Shown: positions 45,788 through 54,715 of the stretch, piece by piece | Layout: each line of letters begins with the position of its first letter | Numbering within the stretch: the first letter of the stretch is position 1 | NCBI RefSeq assembly: GCF_003441595.1 | Contig: NZ_CP031848.1 | Coordinates: 2,294,001 to 2,358,000 of the forward strand | DNA from: Marinobacter sp. Arc7-DN-1 | GTDB taxonomy: Bacteria > Pseudomonadota > Gammaproteobacteria > Pseudomonadales > Oleiphilaceae | Direction: 5' to 3' | DNA length: 64,000 nucleotides | The notes under the pieces: model-generated | Database searches by the model: none | What the model was told of the DNA's origin: nothing | What the model saw: only the letters and a program-made list of their open reading frames with translations | Made by a program: the position numbers and the translations under genes

Positions 45788-46552
45788 CTACAGGCACTGG
45801 ACAGCCGGCCGTTCCGCCATGGCCTGCAGCCGCTCCAGCGGGCTCTTAATCAATGCGGTATTGCTGGTGGCCGTTTCGTCCAGCACCCGAACCAGCCACG
45901 AAGGCAACTGTGGATTCAGCGAATAGGAAATCCACTGCCCCCGGCGCTCCGTTGTCAGCATGCCAACCTCCCGCAGGGTCGCCAGGTGCCGGCTGACTTT
46001 GGGCTGGGAGACGCCAAAGGCTTCGGTCAGCTCGCAGACGCAGAGTTGTTCCTGGTTCCGGATAAGCAGCAGCGCAGCCAGGCGGAAGTCATCGGCCAAT
46101 GCCTTGAACACCGCCACCGGGTCATAACTGAACGGTTTTGACCCGGTTTCTTTCTGATGGACGAGGGCAAAAAGTGCGATACGCTCTTTGATTTCCTTGA
46201 GCGTCAGGGCAAAGGTCCCGTGGCGGTTTGCCGGAACCGGGTCGGCAAAATCCCAGGCAATCGGCTGGGCCGGCTGGCACAGGGTGCCGCATTCGTGGGC
46301 GGCTTTCTCGCAGAGAGTAATGACGTAATCCCAGTCGCTCCCCTGCACATCCGCCAACCGCTTGCTGTGCAGACCCTCCGTGGAGATGCCGGCTTCCTCC
46401 AGAACCTGCAATGCCATAGGGTGCGGACTGGTTGGCTCGGTACCGGCACTGGCCACCTCAAACCGGTCCCCCGCCACGTCCCGGAGCAACGCTTCCGCCA
46501 TCAGTGAGCGGGCACTGTTGGCGGTGCAGACGAACAAAACGCGGCGCTTCAT
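45788..46552 (-). CDS. Arsenate reductase fused to ArsR repressor
   Basis: 254 residues. Residues 1-~135 are a low-molecular-weight phosphatase-type ArsC with the P-loop CTANSARS (C9-S16) and Cys81 and Cys88, the spacing of the thioredoxin-coupled enzyme triad (10/82/89). Residues ~142-225 form an ArsR winged helix: ALADDFRLA, then [20 protein letters not shown] with an arsenite-sensing CVC pair at 171-173. One chain would thus both reduce arsenate and sense arsenite. ATG 46552 is used; a GTG ten codons earlier would overlap the operator. Confidence 0.9.
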   Translation of the reverse strand: MKRRVLFVCTANSARSLMAEALLRDVAGDRFEVASAGTEPTSPHPMALQVLEEAGISTEGLHSKRLADVQGSDWDYVITLCEKAAHECGTLCQPAQPIAWDFADPVPANRHGTFALTLKEIKERIALFALVHQKETGSKPFSYDPVAVFKALADDFRLAALLLIRNQEQLCVCELTEAFGVSQPKVSRHLATLREVGMLTTERRGQWISYSLNPQLPSWLVRVLDETATSNTALIKSPLERLQAMAERPAVQCL

Positions 46553-46565
46553 ATCTTCAATTCCG

Positions 46566-46589
46566 TATATTTGAGTTGCCACATATATA
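46566..46589. promoter_or_regulatory. ArsR-type operator between the ars run and acr3
   Basis: TATATTTGAG-N4-CACATATATA: imperfect inverted repeat, 8 of 10 positions pair. It is AT-rich and lies in the divergent gap, as expected for an ArsR dimer site controlling both directions. Confidence 0.6.
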
Positions 46590-46645
46590 TTTTAATGCAT
46601 AATAGAATCTCCAGCGCACCGAGTAAAGGGGGACCTCACATTAAA

Positions 46646-47713
46646 ATGGACAACACCAGGGAAGTTAGGGTGACGCCGTCCTCCGAAGGCATGGACCTTT
46701 TCGGGCGGTACCTGTCAGTCTGGGTGGCCCTGGCGATCATCGCCGGCGTGGCCCTGGGTCAGCTGACACCGTCGGTACCAGAGACCTTGTCCCGCTTTGA
46801 ATACGCCCAGGTGTCCATCCCCATCGCCATCCTGATCTGGGCGATGATTTTTCCGATGATGGCGCAGATCGATTTCAGTGCCGTGGTCGGCGTGCGCAAA
46901 GAGCCCAAAGGATTGGCCATTACCACCATCGTGAACTGGCTGATCAAACCGTTCACCATGTTTGCCATCGCCTGGTTCTTCCTGACGGTGGTGTTCGAGC
47001 CGTTTATTGCCCCGCAACTGGCCAGCGAATACCTGGCCGGCGCGATTCTTCTGGGTGCCGCGCCCTGCACCGCGATGGTGTTCGTCTGGAGCTACCTGAC
47101 CAAAGGCGATGCCGCCTACACCCTGGTGCAGGTGTCACTGAACGACCTCATCATGCTGTTCGCCTTTGCACCCATTGTGGTGTTCCTGCTTGGCATTTCC
47201 GATATTCAGGTGCCCTGGGATACCGTGTTCCTGTCGGTGGTGCTGTACATTGTAATACCGCTGACCGCCGGCTACCTGACCCGCCGCACGCTGATTGCCC
47301 GCCACGGCCAGCGCTGGTACGACGAGGTGTTCATGAAGCGCCTTGGGCCGGTCACGCCAGCAGCGCTGATCGTCACCCTGGTATTGCTGTTTGCCTTCCA
47401 GGGCGAAGTGATTCTGAACAACCCCCTTCACATTGTGCTGATTGCCGTGCCGCTGATCGTACAGACCTTCCTGATCTTCTTCCTGGCCTACGGCTGGGCC
47501 AGACTGTGGAAAGTGCGCCACTGCATTGCGGCACCCGGCGCGATGATCGGCGCCAGCAACTTCTTCGAACTGGCCGTAGCCGCCGCCATCGCACTGTTCG
47601 GCCTGCAATCCGGCGCCGCCCTGGCGACGGTGGTTGGCGTGCTGGTGGAAGTGCCGCTGATGCTGATGCTGGTGCGCATTGCCAACAAGACCCGGGACAG
47701 GTTTCCTGCGTGA
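46646..47713 (+). CDS. acr3: ACR3-family arsenite efflux pump
   Basis: 355 residues, ~10 helices, inner membrane. Cys141 in LGAAPCTAMVFVWS is the conserved arsenite residue of ACR3 helix 4. It exports As(III) made by arsenate reduction. ATG 46646 has GGGGA ~13 bases upstream; longer frames run into the operator. Divergent from the ArsC-ArsR gene. The IS630 remnant begins 11 bp after its stop. Confidence 0.92.
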   Translation: MDNTREVRVTPSSEGMDLFGRYLSVWVALAIIAGVALGQLTPSVPETLSRFEYAQVSIPIAILIWAMIFPMMAQIDFSAVVGVRKEPKGLAITTIVNWLIKPFTMFAIAWFFLTVVFEPFIAPQLASEYLAGAILLGAAPCTAMVFVWSYLTKGDAAYTLVQVSLNDLIMLFAFAPIVVFLLGISDIQVPWDTVFLSVVLYIVIPLTAGYLTRRTLIARHGQRWYDEVFMKRLGPVTPAALIVTLVLLFAFQGEVILNNPLHIVLIAVPLIVQTFLIFFLAYGWARLWKVRHCIAAPGAMIGASNFFELAVAAAIALFGLQSGAALATVVGVLVEVPLMLMLVRIANKTRDRFPA

Positions 47714-47724
47714 ATTGATCAACA

Positions 47725-47967
47725 TCAGAAGGCACATTCGATCAGGTTGAGCCAGGAACCATGCTTGGGCGTGTGAACATACTCATAATTCCGGCTCACA
47801 GTCGGCGCCTTGCCCGGAACCGGCGGCAAGTCGGGAGCCGTCAAACCAATCGCTTGCACCCCTGGCTTCTCATCGACACTGACCGTGTAAATCGGATTCG
47901 GCCGGGTATTCGGGGTAACTGCCCTCAGGCTGGACGGGGAGAGCGCCCTGCGCGCGGCCACTCTCAA
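47725..47967 (-). pseudogene. IS630-family transposase remnant
   Basis: 80 residues of reading frame. The first half matches the DDE domain of IS630 transposases (VSVDEKPGVQAIGLTAPDLPP, with the first Asp), then jumps at NYEYVHTPKHGSWLNLIE to the region of the final Glu. The stretch with the second Asp (about 70 residues, from memory of the family) is missing, apparently lost between two short YEYV-like repeats. N- and C-termini are cut too. It lies between acr3 and gtsD and marks an old insertion. Confidence 0.85.
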
Positions 47968-47986
47968 TTGACTGGCCGGCCACCGC

Positions 47987-49105
47987 TCACGCCGGGGCGA
48001 TGCGCCGACCGCTGTCCGGGTCGAAGAACACCACCTTCTTCATGTCGAACATCAATTCGGCGGTTTCACCCCACTCCACCGGGTGCTCCGGGTCGATCCG
48101 GCAGTGCACGTTGGTGTCGTTCAGCTGAATCAGCGCGATGACGTCCGGGCCCGTGGGTTCGGTCACTTCGATGGTGAATTCGCCCCTGGCCACGAGGGTC
48201 TGGTCGTTTTTCTGATCCTGGGGCTGGGTGATGTGCTCCGGGCGGATGCCCAGAATCACGTCCCGGCCCACGCGGTCGGCTAGAAATTCCGGTACCGGCA
48301 GTTTGATGGCCCGTCCGCCGTTACCACGTACCTCCGCCTGCAGACCGCTTTCTCCCTGCTCCACAGTCACCGGCACAAAACTCATGGCCGGTGAGCCCAT
48401 GAAGCCGGCCACAAACAGGTTCTCCGGCCGGTCGTAAACCTCTTTCGGTGTACCCAGCTGTTGCAACTCACCGTCCTTGAGCACGGCAATCCGGTCCGCC
48501 AGGGTCATGGCCTCGATCTGATCGTGGGTTACGTACACAATGGTGGTTTTCAGGCGCTGGTGCAGTTTCTTGATCTCGGTACGCATTTCCACCCGCAGCT
48601 TGGCGTCAAGATTCGAGAGCGGCTCGTCGAACAGGTAAATGCGCGGCCGGCGGGCCAGGGCCCGGCCCATGGCCACCCGCTGCTGCTGACCGCCGGAGAG
48701 GTTCGCCGGCTTCTTGTTCAGCAACTGGGAAATCTGCAGCAGGTCGGCCACCCTTTCCACTTCCTGATCAATCTCGTGCTTCGGCAGGCCGCGGATCTTC
48801 AGGCCAAAGGCGATGTTCTCGCGCACCGACATGGTCGGGTACAGGGCGTAGGACTGGAACACCATGGCGATGTCCCGGTCTTTCGGCTCCATGCTGGAGA
48901 TATCCTTGCCGTCGAGCACGATGGCACCGTCGGTGATGGTTTCCAGGCCCGCGATGGTGTTCATCAGGGTGGATTTGCCACAGCCGGACGGGCCGACAAG
49001 TATCAGGAATTCCCCGGAAGCGATGTCGATATCGATGCCCTTGAGGGTTTCCTCGGCAACTCCCGGGTAGGTTTTGCGGATGCTCCGCAGTTCCAGTTGA
49101 GACAT
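47987..49105 (-). CDS. gtsD: Sugar ABC transporter ATPase (GtsD/UgpC/MalK type)
   Basis: 372 residues. Walker [10 protein letters not shown], signature NLSGGQQQRVAMGRA, Walker B YLFDEPLSNLD, then a C-terminal TOBE regulatory domain (~240-372). Drives the sugar permease formed by the two genes upstream; gap to gtsC 18 bp. UgpC and MalK are alternatives by sequence alone; GtsD is preferred from the porin, GltR and GtrS context. Confidence 0.87.
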   Translation of the reverse strand: MSQLELRSIRKTYPGVAEETLKGIDIDIASGEFLILVGPSGCGKSTLMNTIAGLETITDGAIVLDGKDISSMEPKDRDIAMVFQSYALYPTMSVRENIAFGLKIRGLPKHEIDQEVERVADLLQISQLLNKKPANLSGGQQQRVAMGRALARRPRIYLFDEPLSNLDAKLRVEMRTEIKKLHQRLKTTIVYVTHDQIEAMTLADRIAVLKDGELQQLGTPKEVYDRPENLFVAGFMGSPAMSFVPVTVEQGESGLQAEVRGNGGRAIKLPVPEFLADRVGRDVILGIRPEHITQPQDQKNDQTLVARGEFTIEVTEPTGPDVIALIQLNDTNVHCRIDPEHPVEWGETAELMFDMKKVVFFDPDSGRRIAPA

Positions 49106-49123
49106 TGTTGTTGTCCTCTCAGG

Positions 49124-49993
49124 TCAGCCTTTGACAGATCCGGCGGTCAGCCCCCGGATGAAGTATTTGCCGGCGACGATATAGACCACCAGCGTCGGTA
49201 GCGCCGCAATCATCGCCGCAGCCATATCCACGTTGTATTCCTTCACCCCGGTACTGGTGTTTACCAGGTTGTTAAGCGCCACGGTGATGGGCTGGCTGTC
49301 GCCACTGGCAAATACCACCCCGAACAGGAAGTCGTTCCAGATCTGGGTGAACTGCCAGATCAGCGACACCATGAAAATGGGCGTGGACATCGGCAGCAGG
49401 ATGCGGAAGAAAATGGTGAAGAAGCCGGCACCGTCCAGCCGGGCGGCCTTGATCAGGGCATCTGGAATGGCCACGTAGTAGTTCCTGAAGAACAGCGTGG
49501 TAAAAGCCACCCCGTAGATCACATGCACCAGAACCAGACCAGCAGTGGTATTGGCCAGGCCAAGTTTGCCCAGGGTTGCGGCCATGGGCAGCAGAACCAC
49601 CTGGAACGGCACGAAGCAGCCGAACAGCAGCATGCCGAAGAACAGGTCGGAGCCCTTGAACTTCCACTTGGACAGCACATAACCGTTGAAGGCGCCCAGC
49701 AGCGTGGAAATGAGCACCGCCGGCACGGTCATCTTGAACGAGTTCCAGAAATACCCGCGTATGCCCTCGCACTGGACACCGGTGCAGGCCTCGGACCAGG
49801 CCTTGGTCCAGCCGATGGTGGTCCAGTCCGTGGGCAGCGCCATCAGGTTGCCGGTGCGAATGTCCATGGGCGTCTTGAAGCTGGTCACCAGCATGATGAA
49901 GAGCGGGATCAGATACACCAGCGCGGCCAGAAGCAGGAGCCCATAGATGGCCACGCGGCTGGGACGAAAGCCCGGGCGAACCACATCAGTCAT
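49124..49993 (-). CDS. gtsC: Sugar ABC transporter permease (GtsC-like)
   Basis: 289 residues, six membrane helices, and the EAA-type coupling loop DALIKAARLDGAGFFTIFFRI. It matches the MalG-like subunit. The ATG at 49993 overlaps the gtsB end by 8 bp. GGGAG upstream. Confidence 0.86.
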   Translation of the reverse strand: MTDVVRPGFRPSRVAIYGLLLLAALVYLIPLFIMLVTSFKTPMDIRTGNLMALPTDWTTIGWTKAWSEACTGVQCEGIRGYFWNSFKMTVPAVLISTLLGAFNGYVLSKWKFKGSDLFFGMLLFGCFVPFQVVLLPMAATLGKLGLANTTAGLVLVHVIYGVAFTTLFFRNYYVAIPDALIKAARLDGAGFFTIFFRILLPMSTPIFMVSLIWQFTQIWNDFLFGVVFASGDSQPITVALNNLVNTSTGVKEYNVDMAAAMIAALPTLVVYIVAGKYFIRGLTAGSVKG

Positions 49994-50912
49994 GGCGTTT
50001 CTCCCTCAGTTCCGAGTACAGGTAAGGCACGATCAGCGCCAGTATGGCGCCCAGCATCAGCATGGCACTGGCCGACCCCAGGCCCATCTGGCCCCGGGTG
50101 AAGGTATGGGCGTACATGAACACCGCCGGCAGATCGGTGGAGTAGCCCGGACCACCGGCGGTCATGGCCATGACCAGATCAAAGCTTTTGATGGCGATGT
50201 GGGCCAGTACCATCACCGCACTGAAGAACACCGGCCGCAGGGAGGGCAGGATGATTTTCCAGTAGATCAGCGGCAGGCTGGCGCCATCGACCCGGGCGGC
50301 CCGGATAATGGCAGAATCCACCCCACGAAGCCCCGCCAGGAACAGGGCCATAACGAACCCGGAGGCCTGCCAGACAGCAGCCATCACGATGGTGTAGATG
50401 GCCATATCCGAACTCACCAGCCAGTCGAAACTGAATGACGTCCAGCCCCAGTCATGCATCAGCTTCTCCAGCCCCAGACTGGGGTTCAGGATCCACTTCC
50501 ACACGGTGCCGGTGACAATCATCGACAAGGCCATGGGATAGAGGTAGATGGTGCGGATAGCGCCTTCCTGACGGATCCGCTGATCCAGAAAAATAGCCAG
50601 CACCACTCCAATAACCAAGCAACTTAGAATGAACAGGCCGCCGAAGATGCCCAGGTTGACGGAGGCAGTCAGCCAGCGGTCATTGGCCATCAGCTTGGCG
50701 TACTGATCGAAGCCGACAAAGTCGTACACCGGCAGGAAGCTGGAACTGGTGAACGAGAGCACGCCGGTCCACAGCATGAAGGCGTACACGCCAATGCCTA
50801 CCAGAACAAAGGTGGGGGCCACCACCAGCTTCGGCAGCCAGCGCTGGAGCCCGTCCAGCAGACGCGACGGCGCCCTGGCCACTCGCGCGGGATGATATTG
50901 GATCTGTTCCAT
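49986..50912 (-). CDS. gtsB: Sugar ABC transporter permease (GtsB-like)
   Basis: 308 residues, six helices, with EAA-type loop DSAIIRAARVDGASLPLIYWK. MalF-like partner of GtsC. GGAG sits before the ATG. The gap from gtsA is 53 bp. Confidence 0.86.
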   Translation of the reverse strand: MEQIQYHPARVARAPSRLLDGLQRWLPKLVVAPTFVLVGIGVYAFMLWTGVLSFTSSSFLPVYDFVGFDQYAKLMANDRWLTASVNLGIFGGLFILSCLVIGVVLAIFLDQRIRQEGAIRTIYLYPMALSMIVTGTVWKWILNPSLGLEKLMHDWGWTSFSFDWLVSSDMAIYTIVMAAVWQASGFVMALFLAGLRGVDSAIIRAARVDGASLPLIYWKIILPSLRPVFFSAVMVLAHIAIKSFDLVMAMTAGGPGYSTDLPAVFMYAHTFTRGQMGLGSASAMLMLGAILALIVPYLYSELREKRHD

Positions 50913-50965
50913 GGGGGTTCTCCGGAAGCAGCGACGGGGCCACCGACGCGGTGGCCCCGGTCAGA

Positions 50966-52225
50966 TCACAGTGCGGCCTGGATGGCAGCCGCCAATTGAT
51001 CGGTGGCCTCGGCCGGGTCCGGGTTGTCCGAGTTGGCGAAGTTGGTCACCACATCGAAAATCTGACCCTGCACGTAGCTGGTGTTGGCCAGGCCATGGGC
51101 GAAGCTGGGCACCAGCCCGCCGGTTTTGGCGGTGGCCCTGAAGGCGTCCATGGAGTCCTGGGCGCAGGCGTCGAAATCCGACATGTCCATGTCCGTGCGC
51201 ACCGGGATGGAGCCCTTGGCCTTGGTGAAGACGGTCTGGAACTCCGGCGACAGGATGGTGCGGGCCAGGTCCTTCTGGGCCTTCACGTTGTCCTCGTTAT
51301 TCAGCTTGAACATGGCGAACGAATCCACGTTGAAGGTAAAGTCACCCGAGGTGGCCGGCGCCGGAGCGCACAGGTAGTCCTTGCCTGGCGTCAGGCCGGC
51401 GGCAGTGAATTCACCCTTGGCCCAGTCACCCATGATCTGCATGGCTGCCTCGCCCTTTATCACCATGCCGGTGGCGGTGTTCCAGTCCCGGCCCGCGGCG
51501 TTGTCGTCCACGTAGCTCATCACCTTAGCGAACCTGGCGAAGGTCTCTTCCATTTTCGCGCTGTTGATTACGTCCATGTCGTTGTCCACGAACGCCCGGC
51601 TGTAGTCCTTCGGCCCGAGTACCGCCAGTGCCACCGCTTCGAACACGGTGGCGTCCTGCCAGGGCTGGCCACCGTGGGCCAGCGGAATGATGCCGGCGGC
51701 CTTGAGCTTGTCGGCGACGGTGAAAAACTCGTCGAGGGTGGTGGGCACCTTGGCGTCCACCCTGGCCAGTACCTCCGGGTTCACCCACAGCCAGTTGACC
51801 CGGTGCACGTTTACCGGCACCGCCACGTAATGGCCTTCGTACTTCATCACGTCGGCAATGCGTGGGGGAATGAGCTGGTTCCAGTTTTCCTGAGCGGCAA
51901 CGTCGTCGAGGCTGGTCAGGAAGCCCAGCTTTGCCCACTCCCGGATGTCCAGGCCCTTGATCTGGGCGGCGGCGGGCGGGTTGCCGGAAACGGCGCGGGT
52001 CTTGAGCACGGTCATGGCAGCCTCACCGCCACCGCCGGCCACCGCGAAGTCTTTCCAAGTGTGGCCCTGCGCAACCATCATTTCCTTGAGGGCGGCGGCC
52101 GCGCGCGCTTCGCCACCGGAGGTCCACCAGTGCAGGACTTCCACTTCACCGGCCTGGGCATTACCCAGGGGCATCAGGGCGGAAGACAGCGCCAGGGCGC
52201 CAAGGGTACGGGTCATGCGGTTCAT
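50966..52225 (-). CDS. gtsA: Periplasmic sugar-binding protein (GtsA-like)
   Basis: 419 residues with a signal peptide (1-~25, NAQAG). Family 1 solute-binding protein; the mature start [16 protein letters not shown] and Trp-rich segments resemble the glucose/mannose-binding proteins of Pseudomonas. It captures sugar for GtsBC-D. AAGGAG lies before the ATG. A Pho-box-like direct repeat (52345-52362) and a TATACT -10 candidate lie upstream. Glucose is inferred from the locus. Confidence 0.87.
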   Translation of the reverse strand: MNRMTRTLGALALSSALMPLGNAQAGEVEVLHWWTSGGEARAAAALKEMMVAQGHTWKDFAVAGGGGEAAMTVLKTRAVSGNPPAAAQIKGLDIREWAKLGFLTSLDDVAAQENWNQLIPPRIADVMKYEGHYVAVPVNVHRVNWLWVNPEVLARVDAKVPTTLDEFFTVADKLKAAGIIPLAHGGQPWQDATVFEAVALAVLGPKDYSRAFVDNDMDVINSAKMEETFARFAKVMSYVDDNAAGRDWNTATGMVIKGEAAMQIMGDWAKGEFTAAGLTPGKDYLCAPAPATSGDFTFNVDSFAMFKLNNEDNVKAQKDLARTILSPEFQTVFTKAKGSIPVRTDMDMSDFDACAQDSMDAFRATAKTGGLVPSFAHGLANTSYVQGQIFDVVTNFANSDNPDPAEATDQLAAAIQAAL

Positions 52226-52344
52226 ACAGACTCCTTGTTATTTTTGTCAGCGACGACCGGCAGCCAGGGGCCAATCGGTCAAGAATCACTCAACGAGTAT
52301 AGGGCAAGGGGCTGGCCGGCTAAGTATCAAACTGAAAACCCGAT

Positions 52345-52362
52345 GTGACAGGCTTGTTACAT
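52345..52362 (-). promoter_or_regulatory. Pho-box-like direct repeat upstream of gtsA
   Basis: Minus strand ATGTAAC-AAGC-CTGTCAC, only slightly different from the pstS Pho box. No -10 follows at 10 bp; the nearest good one, TATACT, is ~50 bp on. It could be read as an inverted repeat TGTGAC-N6-GTTACA and be the GltR site instead. Confidence 0.5.
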
Positions 52363-52402
52363 AGCGGGCGCGGCCCCGTAGGGCGGTCCGGGACACGGCG
52401 GA

Positions 52403-53875
52403 TTAGCGGCGGGGCAGGTCCAGGGTTACCCGCAGGCCGCCGCCGGGGCGGTTGTCCACGGTCAGTTCGCCGCCATGATTGTGGGCAATGTTGCGGGCAA
52501 TGCCCAGGCCCAGGCCGTGGCCCTCCTGGTGCTGGCAATCGTGCCGGTAATAGGGGTCAAAGATCCGGGGCAGCGCGGCCTCGGGGATACCCGGCCCCCG
52601 GTCGTCCACCCGAATCCACAGACGGTCGGCGGAGTCCTCCAGGGTGATCACCGCCCGCTCGCCGTACTTGACGGCGTTGTCCAGCAGGTTGCCCAGGCAG
52701 CGGGACAGGGCCAGCGGCTTGCCCCGGTACGGCAGGCTGTGGCCCCGCACCGTCACCAGCGACTGGTCGCCGTCCCGGTAGGCCTCGGCCATGCGCGCCA
52801 CCAACCGTTCAATGTCCACCGGCTCCACGTTCTCGTGTATGTCGGTGTCCTTGAGGGACTGCAGCGCGCCCTTCACCAGCAGTTCCAGCTCCAGCAGGTC
52901 ATCCTCCAACCGGCCCCGCATGGCGTCGTCCTGGATCAGGTCGGCCCGCAGGCGCAGGCGGGTGATGGGGGTCTGGAGGTCGTGGGAGATGGCCCGGAAC
53001 ATCTGGTCCCGGTCACCGATGAAGCTCTGCAGGCGTCGACGCATGGTGTTGAAACCACGGGTAACGGCAACGATTTCAGCACTACCCTGCTCACTCAACG
53101 GCGGCTGTTTTTCATCCAGAGGCAAGTCTCGCGCTGCTTTGGCAAGCGTGCGCAGGGGGCGGGTCTGCTGACGCACCAGCCAGGCCAGCACCGGAAACAG
53201 AATGCCAATCATCACCAGGATGAACAGAATCTGCTGGCCCGGAATGCTCTCGTCCTCCAGCGAGACATAGGGCGCCGGCAACAGAGAGGCAAGATATAAC
53301 CACTCCCCGTCGGCGACCTCAACCTGGGTGACCAACACCGGCGGTTTGATGGGCTCAAGAGTCAGCGCATAGTGCGCCCAGCTCCTTGGCAGGGCATCCA
53401 GTGGCAGCTCGGCATTCAGAATCCGCAGATCATCCGGGTGAACGAAATCAACATGCAAATTCACGCTATTACCCAACCGACTCCTGAGAACCGAAAGTAC
53501 CTCCTCTCTGACTAGTTGCTTGCGCTCACTGTCGGGCAAGGCTTTCATGTCGATGCGTCTGTCGTTGAGCGAAACGAAAAACCGGGAGCCTCCCATGTCC
53601 CGCAACTGGTCGAGAACAATGTGTCGGTACTGCAAGGGCAGAGACTTGAAGAACTGTGTGGTGGCCGCCGCCGAATAGGCCAGGTTACGGGTAGTACTGA
53701 CCAGACCTTCAATCTGATGGGCCCGGAAAGTGCCGACCCAGACCAGACTTGAAACCACCTGGGCAACTCCCATGGCCAGCAATGTCAGCAGCAGGATCCG
53801 CCCCAGCAAGGACGATGGCACCAGCCGCCATGACCGGCGTGGTTTGCCTTCTCCCCTGCGGTTACTCGCTGGCAT
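52403..53875 (-). CDS. gtrS: Sensor histidine kinase (GtrS-like)
   Basis: 490 residues. Two membrane helices (~23-45 and ~220-240) bracket a periplasmic sensor domain; HAMP follows, then the H-box SHDLQTPITRLR (His ~295), N-box LGNLLDNAVKYG, and DRGPGIP/GHGLGLGIAR. Phosphorylates the response regulator directly before it, with which it overlaps by 14 bp. In Pseudomonas the equivalent GtrS senses glucose-pathway acids. Confidence 0.87.
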   Translation of the reverse strand: MPASNRRGEGKPRRSWRLVPSSLLGRILLLTLLAMGVAQVVSSLVWVGTFRAHQIEGLVSTTRNLAYSAAATTQFFKSLPLQYRHIVLDQLRDMGGSRFFVSLNDRRIDMKALPDSERKQLVREEVLSVLRSRLGNSVNLHVDFVHPDDLRILNAELPLDALPRSWAHYALTLEPIKPPVLVTQVEVADGEWLYLASLLPAPYVSLEDESIPGQQILFILVMIGILFPVLAWLVRQQTRPLRTLAKAARDLPLDEKQPPLSEQGSAEIVAVTRGFNTMRRRLQSFIGDRDQMFRAISHDLQTPITRLRLRADLIQDDAMRGRLEDDLLELELLVKGALQSLKDTDIHENVEPVDIERLVARMAEAYRDGDQSLVTVRGHSLPYRGKPLALSRCLGNLLDNAVKYGERAVITLEDSADRLWIRVDDRGPGIPEAALPRIFDPYYRHDCQHQEGHGLGLGIARNIAHNHGGELTVDNRPGGGLRVTLDLPRR

Positions 53876-54578
53876 GTCTTACCGAAGCGGCCAGAACATA
53901 TCCCGCTCCCCGGACTGTTTTTATCAATTTTGGATTTCGCCCATGATCACCGAGACGCTGGCGCAAGCGGCTGACCGCCACATCCACAACCCGATCCAGG
54001 GGCATGGACTCGCGCCCCCGGGTTACATCGGAAATGGTGTCCCGGTCCAGCACTTCGTTGGGGTTGGCCAGAAACAACTGCAGCAGTGCAAAATCGGCTC
54101 CGGAAAGGGGGACCGTCTCGCCATCTTCCGAGATCAATTCGTGGGCAAGTGTGTCGAGGCGCCAGCAATCAAAGAGTAGGAACCGAGGGTTGTCAGATCG
54201 GGCAAAACTCGCTCTTCGGAGCAAGGCCTTGACTCTGGCCTGCAGCTCCCGGGCGCTGAATGGTTTGGCGAGATAGTCATCAGCGCCCAGCTCAAGACCT
54301 ACCACCCGGTCGGTTTCGTCGGAACTTGCTGTCAGCATGATGATGGGCACTCTCGACTGTTCCCGTATCCGCCGGCAAAGGGTAAAGCCATCGTCACCGG
54401 GCAGCATTACATCAAGCACAATAAGATCGACATGGGCGGAATCCAGTTGGGACTGCATCTGTTCGCCATCCGCTGCGGTCAGCACTCCGTACCCCACACG
54501 GGTCAGGTGCTCCTCCAACAACTCCCGGATAGCGACATCGTCGTCAACAACCAGAATCAATGCCTTACTATCATTCAT
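53862..54578 (-). CDS. gltR: OmpR-family response regulator (GltR-like)
   Basis: 238 residues: receiver domain with acidic pocket VVDDD, phospho-Asp in IVLDVMLPGDDG, conserved T/K in MLTAS and LAKPF; then a winged helix with GRESMPLDRVVDVAVSRLRQRLGD. Likely controls gtsABCD and the porin. Ribosome site weak. Order RR-HK-gtsABCD on one strand fits the Pseudomonas glucose locus. Confidence 0.86.
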   Translation of the reverse strand: MNDSKALILVVDDDVAIRELLEEHLTRVGYGVLTAADGEQMQSQLDSAHVDLIVLDVMLPGDDGFTLCRRIREQSRVPIIMLTASSDETDRVVGLELGADDYLAKPFSARELQARVKALLRRASFARSDNPRFLLFDCWRLDTLAHELISEDGETVPLSGADFALLQLFLANPNEVLDRDTISDVTRGRESMPLDRVVDVAVSRLRQRLGDHGRNPKLIKTVRGAGYVLAASVRHASE

Positions 54579-54715
54579 GGATTTGCATTCATGGACTTAA
54601 CTTTTTTGTTATTCATGCGACAAGAGTACGCCCTGAAATTGTAAAGCAAAAACCCTGTTTGGGCGCCCGGGAATAGAAAACAGCGAATGCCTTGCCTTGC
54701 GACGCCTCCGTCTCC

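Noticed and set aside
47987..52225. Glycerol-3-phosphate (ugp) or maltose transport locus
   Set aside because: The ATPase alone would allow it, but the binding protein and the adjacent regulator pair fit glucose-type gts better.
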